Shown: positions 47,831 to 56,990, counted from the stretch's first letter. The stretch is DNA of 64,000 bases from Oscillibacter sp. (GCA_017526785.1 JAFXQV010000009.1:1-64000), one strand, 5' to 3'. Notes: generated from the letters alone by a model not told the origin. Made by a program: numbers and translations.

Positions 47831-50521
47831 ATGGCGGAAAAGATAGACCTCGACAGGCTCGTAGATTACAAGGCGGAGTATACCGCCGTCATTGAACACG
47901 CCCAAATATACGGAAGCAATCTGGTCGGACGCTGTCCTTTCCACCAAGACGCCAAAAACAGCTTCTCCGCAGACCTTGAGAACGGGAAGTGGCACTGCTT
48001 CACGGAGGACATCGGCGGCAACTTCCTGAAATTCTGGGCGAAATACCACCATGACAACGACGATACCAAGACGGCCTACCGGGAGATTCTGGAGAAATAC
48101 GGCGTCAGCCGGGAGCCGCCGTCCAAGGCCAAGAGCGCCAAAAAGAAAAGCGATTCCGGTGGGAACTTGGAGCCGTACACGCTGGAACAGTACAGCCGGG
48201 ACAAGGGGCTTCCCGCCGATTTCCTGACGGACGTGTGCAAGGTCACGACCGGGGAGCGGAAAGACGGGACGGCCTACCTGAAAATCGCCTATCTGGGGGA
48301 GGACGGACAGCCGCCGCTTTATCGGCAACGGTACGCGAACAAAGAGTTTCGCTGGGGCTACGGCGCGAAAGGCGCAATCCGCCTGTACGGGGAATGGCGT
48401 CTGCCGGAATTTCGGGAACAGGGATGGATTCTCCTTGTGGAAGGCGAAAGCGACACGCAAAGCCTCTGGTACATGGGACTGCCCGGAATCGGCGTGGCGG
48501 GAGCGGTCAACTTCAAGCCGGAATACGTGGGACAGCTTCACGGAATCACAAAGATTTACATCCACCAAGAGCCGGACGGCGGCGGCTCGAAATTCGTGGA
48601 GAAAGTCTGCCGTTGCCTCAAGGAAAAGGGCTACGCCGGGGAGGTTTACATCTGGGAATGCAAAGCCCTCGGAGAAAAAGACCCGTCCGACCTGTTCCTG
48701 AAGCATGGGCGGGACCAAGCCCGGAAATTGATTTACGACGCCCTGCAAGCGTTGCCCCCCGCCGACATTGAGAAAATCATACTCCCGGAAGCCATTCCCG
48801 GAGCGCCGCTGAACCTGCGGATTCCCCCAAAATGGTTTTATTCGGATGACGGCATTTTCAAGATAACGGAACGCGACGATGTCATGATTTGCCGGACGCC
48901 CATCATCCTGACCCGGCGACTGGAAAACATCGTCACGCGGGAAGAAAAAATCGAGGTGGCCTTCAAACGGGATGGACGCTGGACACCCGCTACCTATGAG
49001 CGCGATACCATCTTCAAGAGCCAGAATATCACGATTCTTTCAAAGCTGGGCTGTACGATTACCAGCGAAAACGCGAAAAAGGTCGTGGCCTTTCTGGGGG
49101 AGCTGGAAGCGGAAAACATCGACCTGATACCAAAGGTCGAGGCCACAAGCGTATTCGGATGGCAGCCGGGGAACCGCTTCATTCCCGGATACGACGAGGG
49201 TATCACGCTGGACATTGACCCATCTATGGCAGGAATTGCGGCGGGATACCATCAAGCCGGAACGATAGAAGAATGGACAGAGCTAATGCGTCCGCACAGA
49301 GCGCGTGACAAATTCCGCTTCATCCTTGCCGCCAGTTTCGCCGCTCCGCTCCTGCGGATTGTCAGACAGCGGATATTCTTTGTGTATAACTGGGGGGATT
49401 CCAAGGGCGGCAAGACCGCCGCTCTTAAAGCGGCATTGTCGGCGTGGGGCGACCCGGAACGGCTTATGGTCAGTTTCAATGCCACGACGGTCGGCCTTGA
49501 ACGCACAGCGGAATTTTTCTGCGATTTGCCTCTTGGCATTGACGAGCGTCAGCTTGTAGGAAAAAATCAAGACCTTGCCCAACAGATTTATATGATTGCC
49601 AGCGGCAAAGGCAAGACACGAGGAAACAAGACGGGAGGATTACAGGTCACTCGGCAATGGCGCACGGTAGCTCTTGCCACGGGAGAAGAACCGCTCTCCA
49701 CGGAAACAACACAGACTGGTATCAGCACCCGGACGCTCGAAATTTACGGCGGGCCATTTGACAATGAAACGGACGCTTCCATTATGCACCAACGGGCGGC
49801 GGAAGTGTACGGTCACGCTGGCCCCGCTTTTATTCGGAAAATTCTCCAGACGCCGGAAAGCGGAATCGTCAAGGCTTACGAATCCATGCGGGAGTATGTG
49901 CAGGGAATCAGTAGCGGCAAGAACGGCTCCCACATCGCCGGGATTGCGCTGGTAGCCCTTGCCGACGCCATGATAGACAACTGGTTTTTCGGGGGAGAAT
50001 GGCAGGATTCATGGGCGGCGGCGCAACGCATGGCGGAAAGCATTCTGGTCAACCAAGTAGAGGTAAACGCCACAGATGTAAATGAAAATGCCGTACAGTT
50101 TATCGTTGACTGGGTATTGTCCAATAAGCCGTTTTTTTCGGGCGGCGACATCGGCATGGAATATGGACACTTCGACGCAAGCGGCAACACGGTCTATATT
50201 TTGCCATCCCTGTTTAATCAGGCGTTAGAAAAAGCCGGATTCTCATCCCCGCGAAAAGTCAGAAGCTATATGGCGGAACAAGGGCTAATCGCCACAAGCA
50301 CAATGGAGGTAGCCGGGAAACGGAAAAAACGCTTCACGGTAAAGCAATGGCACAAGGGACGTTCTACCGATTTTATAGAATTTCACATCGGCAAGTTCGC
50401 TGAACAGGTAGACCAGACCAACGATGCGACCATGTACCGTAACAATACCCCTGCCCCGCAAGAATGGCATCAGCAAACTTTCGCCGGGATTCCTGAAGAT
50501 GACAGCGATTTACCGTTTTGA
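47831..50521 (+). CDS. Phage primase-helicase with DUF927 domain
   Basis: An 896-residue replication protein. A CHC2-like zinc finger opens it (GRCPFHQDAKNSFSADL, KWHCFTEDIGG, residues about 34-66). A Toprim-like core follows (ILLVEGESDTQSLWYMG). The DUF927 ATPase has Walker A GDSKGGKT near residue 522. The C-terminus ends PEDDSDLPF, again like an SSB tail. It probably primes and unwinds at the adjacent candidate origin. The start codon has only a weak ribosome site. Confidence 0.87.
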   Translation: MAEKIDLDRLVDYKAEYTAVIEHAQIYGSNLVGRCPFHQDAKNSFSADLENGKWHCFTEDIGGNFLKFWAKYHHDNDDTKTAYREILEKYGVSREPPSKAKSAKKKSDSGGNLEPYTLEQYSRDKGLPADFLTDVCKVTTGERKDGTAYLKIAYLGEDGQPPLYRQRYANKEFRWGYGAKGAIRLYGEWRLPEFREQGWILLVEGESDTQSLWYMGLPGIGVAGAVNFKPEYVGQLHGITKIYIHQEPDGGGSKFVEKVCRCLKEKGYAGEVYIWECKALGEKDPSDLFLKHGRDQARKLIYDALQALPPADIEKIILPEAIPGAPLNLRIPPKWFYSDDGIFKITERDDVMICRTPIILTRRLENIVTREEKIEVAFKRDGRWTPATYERDTIFKSQNITILSKLGCTITSENAKKVVAFLGELEAENIDLIPKVEATSVFGWQPGNRFIPGYDEGITLDIDPSMAGIAAGYHQAGTIEEWTELMRPHRARDKFRFILAASFAAPLLRIVRQRIFFVYNWGDSKGGKTAALKAALSAWGDPERLMVSFNATTVGLERTAEFFCDLPLGIDERQLVGKNQDLAQQIYMIASGKGKTRGNKTGGLQVTRQWRTVALATGEEPLSTETTQTGISTRTLEIYGGPFDNETDASIMHQRAAEVYGHAGPAFIRKILQTPESGIVKAYESMREYVQGISSGKNGSHIAGIALVALADAMIDNWFFGGEWQDSWAAAQRMAESILVNQVEVNATDVNENAVQFIVDWVLSNKPFFSGGDIGMEYGHFDASGNTVYILPSLFNQALEKAGFSSPRKVRSYMAEQGLIATSTMEVAGKRKKRFTVKQWHKGRSTDFIEFHIGKFAEQVDQTNDATMYRNNTPAPQEWHQQTFAGIPEDDSDLPF

Positions 50522-50844
50522 AAATTCGCACAAGGCACAGTGCGAATGAAGTGAGAAGGGGAGTGCGAATGCCTCAAAACCCCGTAACCATGCGGGTTTC
50601 AAAGATTTCATTCGCACTATTCGCACTGTATTCAAGAAAGCACATCTTACAAAATCAAAATTTTGCAAGAAGCTAATGCGAAATTTCAAATTTTCAAAAA
50701 GCGTAGGGTACATTCCGAAAGAAGTGCGAATGTGGAATGAAAGCCCTCAACGCTTGAAGCCATGCGGGTTGTAGCCATTCGCACTATTTTTCCACAAAGT
50801 GCGAATCCAATGTGGAAAACCGCCCGAAAGAAGGGATACCGATT
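50522..50844. other. Iteron cluster, candidate phage replication origin
   Basis: At least eight copies of AGTGCGAAT or its complement lie in 320 bases (50524, 50539, 50562, 50609, 50619, 50723, 50776, 50799). Two blocks share one layout: AGTGCGAATG, then CCATGCGGGTT (50588, 50760), then CATTCGCACTAT. Between the blocks is AT-rich DNA (50630-50700). DnaA-type boxes lie at 50787-50795 and 50811-50819. This is the build of an iteron origin beside the primase gene. No gene is seen. Confidence 0.7.
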
Positions 50845-51798
50845 ATGGCGAATGTGGAAAGCATGGTCAGGAAGGCGCATTTTTACATTGCGCCGTGGTA
50901 TGCGGAGGGCGTGACGAAAGCCCCCGTCATGACCAGAGAGGAAAAAAAGGCGTGGTACGAAAAGTTTGAAGCGGATTTCGGAAGCCTCCAGCGGAACCGG
51001 GAGAAGCTGTCCGTTGAAACGCTCCAGACCAAATACGCCAAGAGCTATAACCGCCTGATAACCGACCTGAAGGCGGGAGTGGACACGCTTCTGGATTACC
51101 ATATTCAGACGTTCGTTGTGAACGGCTTACCCACGCACCCGCTCGACCGGGATGGGCTGGAACGGTTCGTAAAGCGGACGAACGGAATCATCCGGGAGGA
51201 AACCGCCCCCGGACGACTTCTGGAACAGGCTAAAGCCGCCCTCATTGACGGCTTGGACATGGAAAAATGCTGGGAGCTGGTCTATCGGATTTATGAGCGG
51301 ATAGAACAGGAAGCCTTCTACCCCTATTGGATGAGGCATTGCTTCCGGCGAAACGGACGCGTTTACAATGACATCATCGACAAGTGGTGGCGTCCGGTAC
51401 AGAGCGACGGAAGCGAACGCTGGACGAACGAGGACGGAACCCTCTATGACGTAACGCACAACGGACGGCATTTCCACGCGTTCAATTTTCCGCCGAAAGA
51501 AGCCGCCCCGTGGGAAAACGCGGCAATCGCGGAAATGCCCCGTTGCAAGGGCTGTGGCGCTCCCATCCTCTGGCACAAAACGGCGGCGGGGAAGCTCATG
51601 CCGTGCGACCCCGACCCAGTAGCGTACTGGGAACGTCCGGGAGCGACAGGAAAAGTCCTGACGGCGTGGACGCAATACAGCGAACGCGGTCGGCTTGCAA
51701 GCTGTGACTTCGCTGGCACCCCCGGAACGGAAAGCGGAATCGGATACGTCCCGCACTGGGCGACCTGCCCTAACTGGCGAGACTTCAAGAAAAATTAA
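50845..51798 (+). CDS. Hypothetical phage protein with zinc-ribbon-like C-terminus
   Basis: A 317-residue protein, helical in the first two thirds, with a C-terminal Cys motif (RCKGCGAPILW, later LMPCDP and ATCPNW) that may bind zinc. The ATG has GAAGGGA upstream and lies directly after the iteron cluster, so an origin-linked role is possible. No family is recognised. Confidence 0.7.
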   Translation: MANVESMVRKAHFYIAPWYAEGVTKAPVMTREEKKAWYEKFEADFGSLQRNREKLSVETLQTKYAKSYNRLITDLKAGVDTLLDYHIQTFVVNGLPTHPLDRDGLERFVKRTNGIIREETAPGRLLEQAKAALIDGLDMEKCWELVYRIYERIEQEAFYPYWMRHCFRRNGRVYNDIIDKWWRPVQSDGSERWTNEDGTLYDVTHNGRHFHAFNFPPKEAAPWENAAIAEMPRCKGCGAPILWHKTAAGKLMPCDPDPVAYWERPGATGKVLTAWTQYSERGRLASCDFAGTPGTESGIGYVPHWATCPNWRDFKKN

Positions 51799-51813
51799 CG
51801 GGAGGACAACGTC

Positions 51814-52521
51814 ATGATGAACGAAGAAAAGAGAATGCGCCTGATTGCCCGGTTTGAGGCCGAAATGGGCAAGGTCACGCGCCCCGGCACGGACAAACTG
51901 ATGGCCTACGTCAAACAGAGCGACTTCTACACGGCTCCGGCAAGCACCCGCTTTCATCTTTCCTGTCGGGGAGGACTTCTTCAGCACAGCTTGAACGTGC
52001 TGGACGCCATGCGCTCGGTTTTGCGTTACAACCCCACGGGGAAATGCTGGGAGTACATCGTCGCCGGGAAGATTTTGCAGACCGATATCCCGGATGAGAG
52101 CGTCACGATTATCGCCCTGCTTCATGACCTTTGCAAGACGTACTTCTACAGCGAATCCACGCGGAACGTCAAAAACAAGCAGACCGGGAAATGGGAGGAA
52201 ATGCCTTTCTACACGGTCAATGACCGTATGCCGCTCGGACACGGCCCCAAGAGCGCCATGATTATCAAGCAGTACGTTGCCCTGACGAATATTGAATTGT
52301 ACGCGATATGGCATCATATGGGCTTCACGGGCGGCGCGGATGATTTGACGTTCCGTAAAGCCGTAGAGGATTATCCCCTGATTTGGGCAACCCACACGGC
52401 GGACATGATGGCGTCCAGCTTCATGGAGGACGAGCGGGAAAACAAGTCGCTCTTCCGGGAACCCTCGCAGGCCACAGCGGGAGAGTGGGGAGAGCGGCTG
52501 GAAAGCGGGGAGGATGACTGA
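51814..52521 (+). CDS. HD-domain phosphohydrolase
   Basis: A 235-residue protein with metal-binding HD motifs: His in GGLLQHSLNVLD, the His-Asp pair in IALLHDLCKTYF, and later His in IWHHMGF and WATHTADMM. HD enzymes cleave phosphate esters of nucleotides. In phages they may alter nucleotide pools or destroy signalling nucleotides. GGGAGG precedes the ATG. Confidence 0.82.
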   Translation: MMNEEKRMRLIARFEAEMGKVTRPGTDKLMAYVKQSDFYTAPASTRFHLSCRGGLLQHSLNVLDAMRSVLRYNPTGKCWEYIVAGKILQTDIPDESVTIIALLHDLCKTYFYSESTRNVKNKQTGKWEEMPFYTVNDRMPLGHGPKSAMIIKQYVALTNIELYAIWHHMGFTGGADDLTFRKAVEDYPLIWATHTADMMASSFMEDERENKSLFREPSQATAGEWGERLESGEDD

Positions 52522-52990
52522 GGAAACCCGTCCGACGCCAGCGCGGAGCCGGAATTTGAAAACGCGCCCCCGATTCCGGCGCAGGAAAGCGAGGGCGGCG
52601 GCGATGCGTGACATGGAGGGAATCTACAAGGCGATGCGGCGGGACGGAGGCGGCTGGGTAGAGGGATACTTCTACCTTGACGGGAAGAAAACGCCTTGCA
52701 TTTCCAGCTTTTTATGCGACGATAAGTCCGACTGTACGCTGGAGCTTGAGATTGACCCCACCACGCTCTGCCGCCACGCCGACATGAAAGACCGGAACGG
52801 AACGCCGATTTTTGAAAATGACCTTATCCAGATTACCGGAAAAGGGGAACGGCTGGTGGAATGGAGTACGGAAAACCTCGGCTGGATGTACAGCGAAAAG
52901 CCGTATGACAATTATGACGGCTATCTTTCGGAGATTCCGCGCCGGAACATTACGGTAATCGGAAACCTGTTTTACAGAGCGGGGGAATGA
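52514..52990 (+). CDS. YopX-family phage protein
   Basis: A protein of up to 158 residues; homologues begin near the Met at 52604 (MRDMEGIYKAMRRDGGGWVEGYFY). The pattern MKDRNGTPIFENDLIQI and the ending RRNITVIGNLFY are typical of YopX, a widespread phage family of unknown role. If the first ATG is used, an Arg-rich 30-residue extension is added and the gene overlaps the HD gene. Confidence 0.85.
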   Translation: MTEETRPTPARSRNLKTRPRFRRRKARAAAMRDMEGIYKAMRRDGGGWVEGYFYLDGKKTPCISSFLCDDKSDCTLELEIDPTTLCRHADMKDRNGTPIFENDLIQITGKGERLVEWSTENLGWMYSEKPYDNYDGYLSEIPRRNITVIGNLFYRAGE

Positions 52991-52994
52991 CGCC

Positions 52995-53222
52995 GTGAAA
53001 AAGCGGATGTACGTTGACAAACAGGGACGGAAATACCGCGTCATGGGCGGCATCGGCCCGGACACGTTCAAGGCTCGCGTTCAGGCGGCGGACAAACACG
53101 GCGAAATGGGCTGGAGAGGCGTGAGTTTCCTGCCATGGAGAAAGAGCTTCCCAGAAGCCCAGCGCGACCTTGACGAAATCGCCGCCAAGAAAAAGTGGAG
53201 CGTCTGGTACGGGGAGGGCTGA
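52995..53222 (+). CDS. Small hypothetical phage protein
   Basis: A 75-residue basic protein starting at GTG with GGGGGAA upstream. No family is recognised. It lies within the tightly packed YopX-to-VRR-NUC run. Confidence 0.65.
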   Translation: MKKRMYVDKQGRKYRVMGGIGPDTFKARVQAADKHGEMGWRGVSFLPWRKSFPEAQRDLDEIAAKKKWSVWYGEG

Positions 53223-53224
53223 CC

Positions 53225-53557
53225 ATGCCGGGAAAAGCAAGCGGACTGCGCGAGCATAAGGAATCGTACTACCAGACAAAAATCATGGAGTGGCTCAAGG
53301 CGAATTATCCCGGCTCCGGTTTTTTCTGGAAAGTACAGGCCGGCCCCTACGCCAAAAGAGGAATCCCGGATATTTGCGGCGTGATTGACGGGCATTTCTT
53401 CGGATTCGAGGTGAAGCGCCCCGGAGGAAAGCCCACGCCGCTACAAGAGGAAACCATACGGCGAATTAACGCCGCTGGCGGCACAGCTCTTGTCGTGACA
53501 ACCGTCGAACAGGCACGGGAGGCAATCGAGACATGGAAAAAAGAGGCCGCGAAATAA
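53225..53557 (+). CDS. VRR-NUC domain nuclease
   Basis: A 110-residue VRR-NUC protein of the PD-(D/E)xK group. The catalytic core is GIPDICGVIDGHFFGFEVKRPGGKPTPLQ, with Asp and the Glu-x-Lys pair, after an N-terminal E-x-Y-containing helix. Single-domain VRR-NUC proteins are typical of phages and probably act as structure-specific nucleases such as junction resolvases. GGGGAGGG precedes the ATG. Confidence 0.9.
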   Translation: MPGKASGLREHKESYYQTKIMEWLKANYPGSGFFWKVQAGPYAKRGIPDICGVIDGHFFGFEVKRPGGKPTPLQEETIRRINAAGGTALVVTTVEQAREAIETWKKEAAK

Positions 53558-53811
53558 CCCCCGGTCAGGACGCCGGGAATGAGGCCGGAAATAACCCCGG
53601 TAAAACGCCCCCTGAAAATTCGCCCCAAGTCGCGGAAATACTGGCGGCGTTAGGAGCTTTAGCGGAAATGTCCCATGTTTTTTATACGGGGATGATTGGA
53701 GCGGGAGCTTCCCCTGCTGAGGCGGAGGCGGGAATGACGGCCTTTATTAGCGCGTACATCCAACACGCCAAAGGCGGTCAGGCGGGAGACAAGGACGCGG
53801 ACACGGGCTGA
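53533..53811 (+). CDS. Small hypothetical phage protein
   Basis: A 92-residue protein with an Asn/Pro/Gly-rich start and a hydrophobic helical middle (ILAALGALAEMSHVFYTGMIGAGASPAEAEAGM). It overlaps the nuclease gene by 25 bases. The function is unknown. Confidence 0.6.
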   Translation: MEKRGREITPGQDAGNEAGNNPGKTPPENSPQVAEILAALGALAEMSHVFYTGMIGAGASPAEAEAGMTAFISAYIQHAKGGQAGDKDADTG

Positions 53812-53945
53812 CGGAAACAGGCTCTCTCCCTGCCGGACGGCGGGGAGAGAGCGACGGACAAAAACCCACGGGCAACGCATGACAGGCAGGGCAAGACCAA
53901 GGCCAACGGACGGAGCAACCAGCGCGAACCATGGAGGCGACATTC

Positions 53946-54443
53946 ATGACGGACAACCAAACCAAACAAAGAGACTTGCTCAAAGCGTATCTTGACCAAT
54001 ACGGAAGAATGGGACGCCGCGTGGAAGCGCTGGAATGGCGTCTGAAGGCGGCAAGGGACGCGCTCTCCTGCGCCTCCATTCGGAGCGGCCTGTCGAACGG
54101 CATGACGCCGTGCGGGGGAGGCGTCAGCGCCGGAGCCGCCGCTCCTATCCTGAAAGAAGAATCGCTCTCCGAGCGACTTATGCGGATGAGAGATGAGCGC
54201 GCACGGATTATGACGGAAGTCATGGACATCATCTCTTTGCTTCCCGATTCGGACGAACGGGAAGTGCTGGAGTACAGACATATGGACGGTATGCGCTGGC
54301 GTGAGATAGGGGAACGCATGAGGATGAGCCGCTCCCCCTGCTTCCAGTGCTATAAGCGGGGGCTTGACCAGCTTCTAACCTTTCAGCGCGTCCGGGACGT
54401 TTTAGCGGATTTTGAGGCGAGGCGCAACCGGGGCGAACAGTAA
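53946..54443 (+). CDS. DUF1492/ArpU-like late transcription regulator
   Basis: A 165-residue protein with a long N-terminal helix and a C-terminal sigma-region-4-like helix-turn-helix (REVLEYRHMDGMRWREIGERMRMSRSPCFQCYKRGL). Proteins of this kind precede terminase genes in Firmicutes phages and activate late genes. The next promoter has five phased 10-bp repeats upstream, which are the natural candidate target. The ATG at 53946 has GGAGG 8 bases upstream. Confidence 0.82.
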   Translation: MTDNQTKQRDLLKAYLDQYGRMGRRVEALEWRLKAARDALSCASIRSGLSNGMTPCGGGVSAGAAAPILKEESLSERLMRMRDERARIMTEVMDIISLLPDSDEREVLEYRHMDGMRWREIGERMRMSRSPCFQCYKRGLDQLLTFQRVRDVLADFEARRNRGEQ

Positions 54444-54620
54444 GACGGCGGCGGGAGGGAAAACGGCGGTTTTTTCTTCTGGAAAAAACTTCGCCTGTGT
54501 TCGCTTTTTCGGGGAACGGCGGGTAAGTTTACCCCCGGACGAAAAAGCCCGCTGTGCGCCCCCTGTGAGCCGCGTGAAGCCCCTTTCGGTCGCGGGGCGA
54601 CGGACGCCCCGCGAAAAAAA

Positions 54621-54665
54621 GGACTAAAAAGGACTTAGCAGGACTAAAAAGGACTAAAAAGGACT
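54621..54665. repeat. Five phased 10-bp repeats upstream of late promoter
   Basis: GGACTAAAAA, GGACTTAGCA, GGACTAAAAA, GGACTAAAAA and GGACTT follow each other at exactly 10-base steps, close to one helical turn. The last unit touches the -35 box. Confidence 0.85.
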
Positions 54666-54692
54666 TGCAAAAACCTGTCAAGGGGCTATAAT
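54665..54692 (+). promoter_or_regulatory. Probable late promoter
   Basis: TTGCAA and a perfect TATAAT are 16 bases apart, directly after the phased repeats. It would transcribe the ParB-methyltransferase and head genes. Confidence 0.65.
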
Positions 54693-54970
54693 GATAGCAT
54701 GGGTATGAACCCGGACAGAGGAAAAGGCGCGTCCGCACAATCGGCGGGGGCGTCCTTTTGTTTTGAATGCCTCAAAAATCCGTATTTCTCACGATTTTTC
54801 CTCGCTTTTTGAGTTTCAAAAAGTTCAAAATTTGCAACTTTTCGAGTAGGTACTACCCACACATATGAGGGGTACGGGGCGGGGAAGGCGCGATATTTTT
54901 CCGCATAAGACTGAAAAATTCTTTCAGATTTCGTTACGCAAGCCCCAAAAAGGGCAACGGAGGGAAGCCA

Positions 54971-56320
54971 ATGAGCGAGATGAGGATGGAAACAAGAAAG
55001 CTGGCAGACTTAAAGCCAGCGGAGTACAACCCCCGAAAACGGCTGACCCCCGACGATACGGAATATCAGGAACTGCGCCGTAGCCTTGAAACGCTGGACT
55101 ATTCAGACCCCATTGTGATAAACAGCGACGGAACCATCATCAAGGGACACCAACGCTGTTATATCATGATGGACATGGGACGCACGGAAGCCCCGGTCGT
55201 GGTCTTGGATATCCCGGACAAGGCCAAGGAAAAAGCCCTCAACATCGCCCTGAACAAAATCACCGGGCAATGGGACGAAACCAAACTCAAAGAGGTTTTG
55301 ATTTCCCTTGACCTCGAAGGGTACGACTTCAGCGTGACCGGATTCCAGCGTCAGGACTTGGAGGATTTGATACAGCTTTCCGACATTCCCCCGGAAGCAA
55401 AGGACGATGACTACGACCCGGACAAAGAAGCGGAACAAATCGAAACCCCGGAAAGCCGCCCCGGAGACATCTGGCGTCTCGGACGGCATCGCCTTCTGTG
55501 CGGGGACGCCACGAACCCCGCCGACATCGCCCGTCTGATGGGCGGCGCAAAGCTCGACCTCTCAATCACAGACCCGCCCTATAATGTGGACTACGGCGAA
55601 AAGACAAAGTTTCTGGAAGCCTACACAGGCCACGCCGGAAGCCGCCGCAACAGCGACATTCGGAACGATAAGATGAGCGGTCAGGCGTTCCATGAATTTC
55701 TGCTCTCGGCCTTCCGCAACATGAACGAGGCCATGCGGCCCGGAGCCGCCGCCTACGTTTTCCACGCCGAAAGCACAGGCTCCATTTTCCGTCAGGCTTA
55801 CGCGGAGGCAGGGTTAAAGCTGGCGCAATGCCTGATATGGGAGAAAAACGCCCTTGTCCTCGGACGGAGCGACTACCAATGGCGGCATGAGCCGATTTTG
55901 TACGGCTGGAAAGAAGGGGCGGCGCACTATTTCATAAATGACCGGACGCAGGACACCGTTCTTCTGGAAGAGCCTCCCGATTTCCAATCCATGAAGAAAC
56001 AGGAATTGCTGGCCTTCATCGACAAGCTCTTCCGGGACAACGAAAACCAGACTTCCGTGCTGTACGAAAAGAAACCCTCCCGGAACGCCCTCCACCCCAC
56101 CATGAAGCCCGTGCCGCTTATCGGGAAACTGATGACCAATTCCAGCAAGCCCGGATGGGCGGTCGGAGACTTCTTCGCCGGAAGCGGCTCCACGCTGATA
56201 GCGGCGGAACAGCTTGGACGGACGGCGTACCTCACGGAATACGACCCCATCAACGCCGACGTGATTATCCGGCGCTGGGAGAGCTTCACGGAACAAAAGG
56301 CGGTGCGTTTGGATGAGTGA
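54971..56320 (+). CDS. ParB-like/DNA methyltransferase fusion
   Basis: A 449-residue protein. Residues 1-100 are a ParB/Sulfiredoxin-like domain (ADLKPAEYNPRKRLT, IIKGHQRCYIM). The rest is an N6/N4 amino-methyltransferase with DPPY in LDLSITDPPYNVDYG, followed in order by the AdoMet motif DFFAGSGSTLIAAEQLGR. It methylates adenine or cytosine amino groups in an unknown site. Such fusions commonly precede terminase genes. GGAGGG lies before the ATG. Confidence 0.93.
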   Translation: MSEMRMETRKLADLKPAEYNPRKRLTPDDTEYQELRRSLETLDYSDPIVINSDGTIIKGHQRCYIMMDMGRTEAPVVVLDIPDKAKEKALNIALNKITGQWDETKLKEVLISLDLEGYDFSVTGFQRQDLEDLIQLSDIPPEAKDDDYDPDKEAEQIETPESRPGDIWRLGRHRLLCGDATNPADIARLMGGAKLDLSITDPPYNVDYGEKTKFLEAYTGHAGSRRNSDIRNDKMSGQAFHEFLLSAFRNMNEAMRPGAAAYVFHAESTGSIFRQAYAEAGLKLAQCLIWEKNALVLGRSDYQWRHEPILYGWKEGAAHYFINDRTQDTVLLEEPPDFQSMKKQELLAFIDKLFRDNENQTSVLYEKKPSRNALHPTMKPVPLIGKLMTNSSKPGWAVGDFFAGSGSTLIAAEQLGRTAYLTEYDPINADVIIRRWESFTEQKAVRLDE

Positions 56321-56990
56321 CAGCCTGAACCTTGACGGCCTCGACCTCAGCGCCGCGCTCGGCGTCCAGCCGGAACCGGAAGCAAGACCCGACCAAGGCG
56401 GCATCCGGGTTTCCCATCGCATGGGAGCGAGACAGCTATGGCGCAAAGCCGCCTCCGAAAAGGCGCTGGAGGACGCTATCAACTGGCATTTCCGGGAGGG
56501 GGACTGTTACCATTGCTTCTCCTTCGGGGACGTGGACAGCTTCTCTTTCTTTAAGATGGTGCTTCGGCAACAGCCGATACGGTACGCCGCAATCTCGACG
56601 TGGTGCATGGCTGGGGAAGATGTTCTGGATTTAAGAAAGTGGCACGAGCGCGGTCTTGTGGGCAGGGTTGACTTTTTCCTTGGCGAGATTTTTAAGGGCA
56701 GTTATCCCGACGTATATGCCGCCGTCAAGGAATTTATCGCGGAATGCGGCGGACGCCTTGTCATTTTCCGCAACCACTCGAAAGTAATGGCGATAGAGGG
56801 CGAACGCTTCGACTGCCTGATTGAATCCAGCGCGAATGTAAACACGAACCCCCGGAGCGAAAACACCGTGGTCACGGTTGACCGGGAATTGACGGCGCAA
56901 TACATCCGGCTGTTTTCGGAAATCGTTCCGTTCAACAAAGACTGCGGCGCGGAACCGTATATAAAATCAGAGGGGAGGAAACCACCATGA
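56313..56990 (+). CDS. Phospholipase D-like phage protein
   Basis: A 225-residue protein with a single HxK-type motif, RNHSKVMAIEGERFDCLIES, and the following SSANVNTNPRSEN, as in PLD-like nucleases. It overlaps both neighbours by a few bases. PLD-like proteins at this place are common in Firmicutes phages; a nuclease or a packaging accessory role is possible. Confidence 0.78.
   Translation: MSDSLNLDGLDLSAALGVQPEPEARPDQGGIRVSHRMGARQLWRKAASEKALEDAINWHFREGDCYHCFSFGDVDSFSFFKMVLRQQPIRYAAISTWCMAGEDVLDLRKWHERGLVGRVDFFLGEIFKGSYPDVYAAVKEFIAECGGRLVIFRNHSKVMAIEGERFDCLIESSANVNTNPRSENTVVTVDRELTAQYIRLFSEIVPFNKDCGAEPYIKSEGRKPP

Larger units (their letters stand above)
54444..54970. other. Gene-free region before the late genes
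   Basis: This 527-base stretch has no gene. It holds a perfect 9-bp inverted repeat (CGCGGGGCG, 54591-54613) followed by A7, five tandem 10-bp GGACT repeats, a promoter at 54665-54692 and a leader of about 270 bases. A cos or pac site may also lie here, since terminase genes follow, but none can be recognised. Confidence 0.6.

Noticed and set aside
50524-50810. CRISPR-like interpretation of AGTGCGAAT repeats
   Set aside because: The repeats are 9-10 bases, occur in both orientations and at irregular distances, which fits iterons.
54591-54620. Intrinsic terminator before the late promoter
   Set aside because: The 9-bp hairpin is followed by A7, not T7, on the plus strand, and on the minus strand the T run precedes the hairpin.
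54621-54665. CRISPR-like array
   Set aside because: The 10-bp units are directly tandem without spacers and abut a promoter; they look like activator sites.
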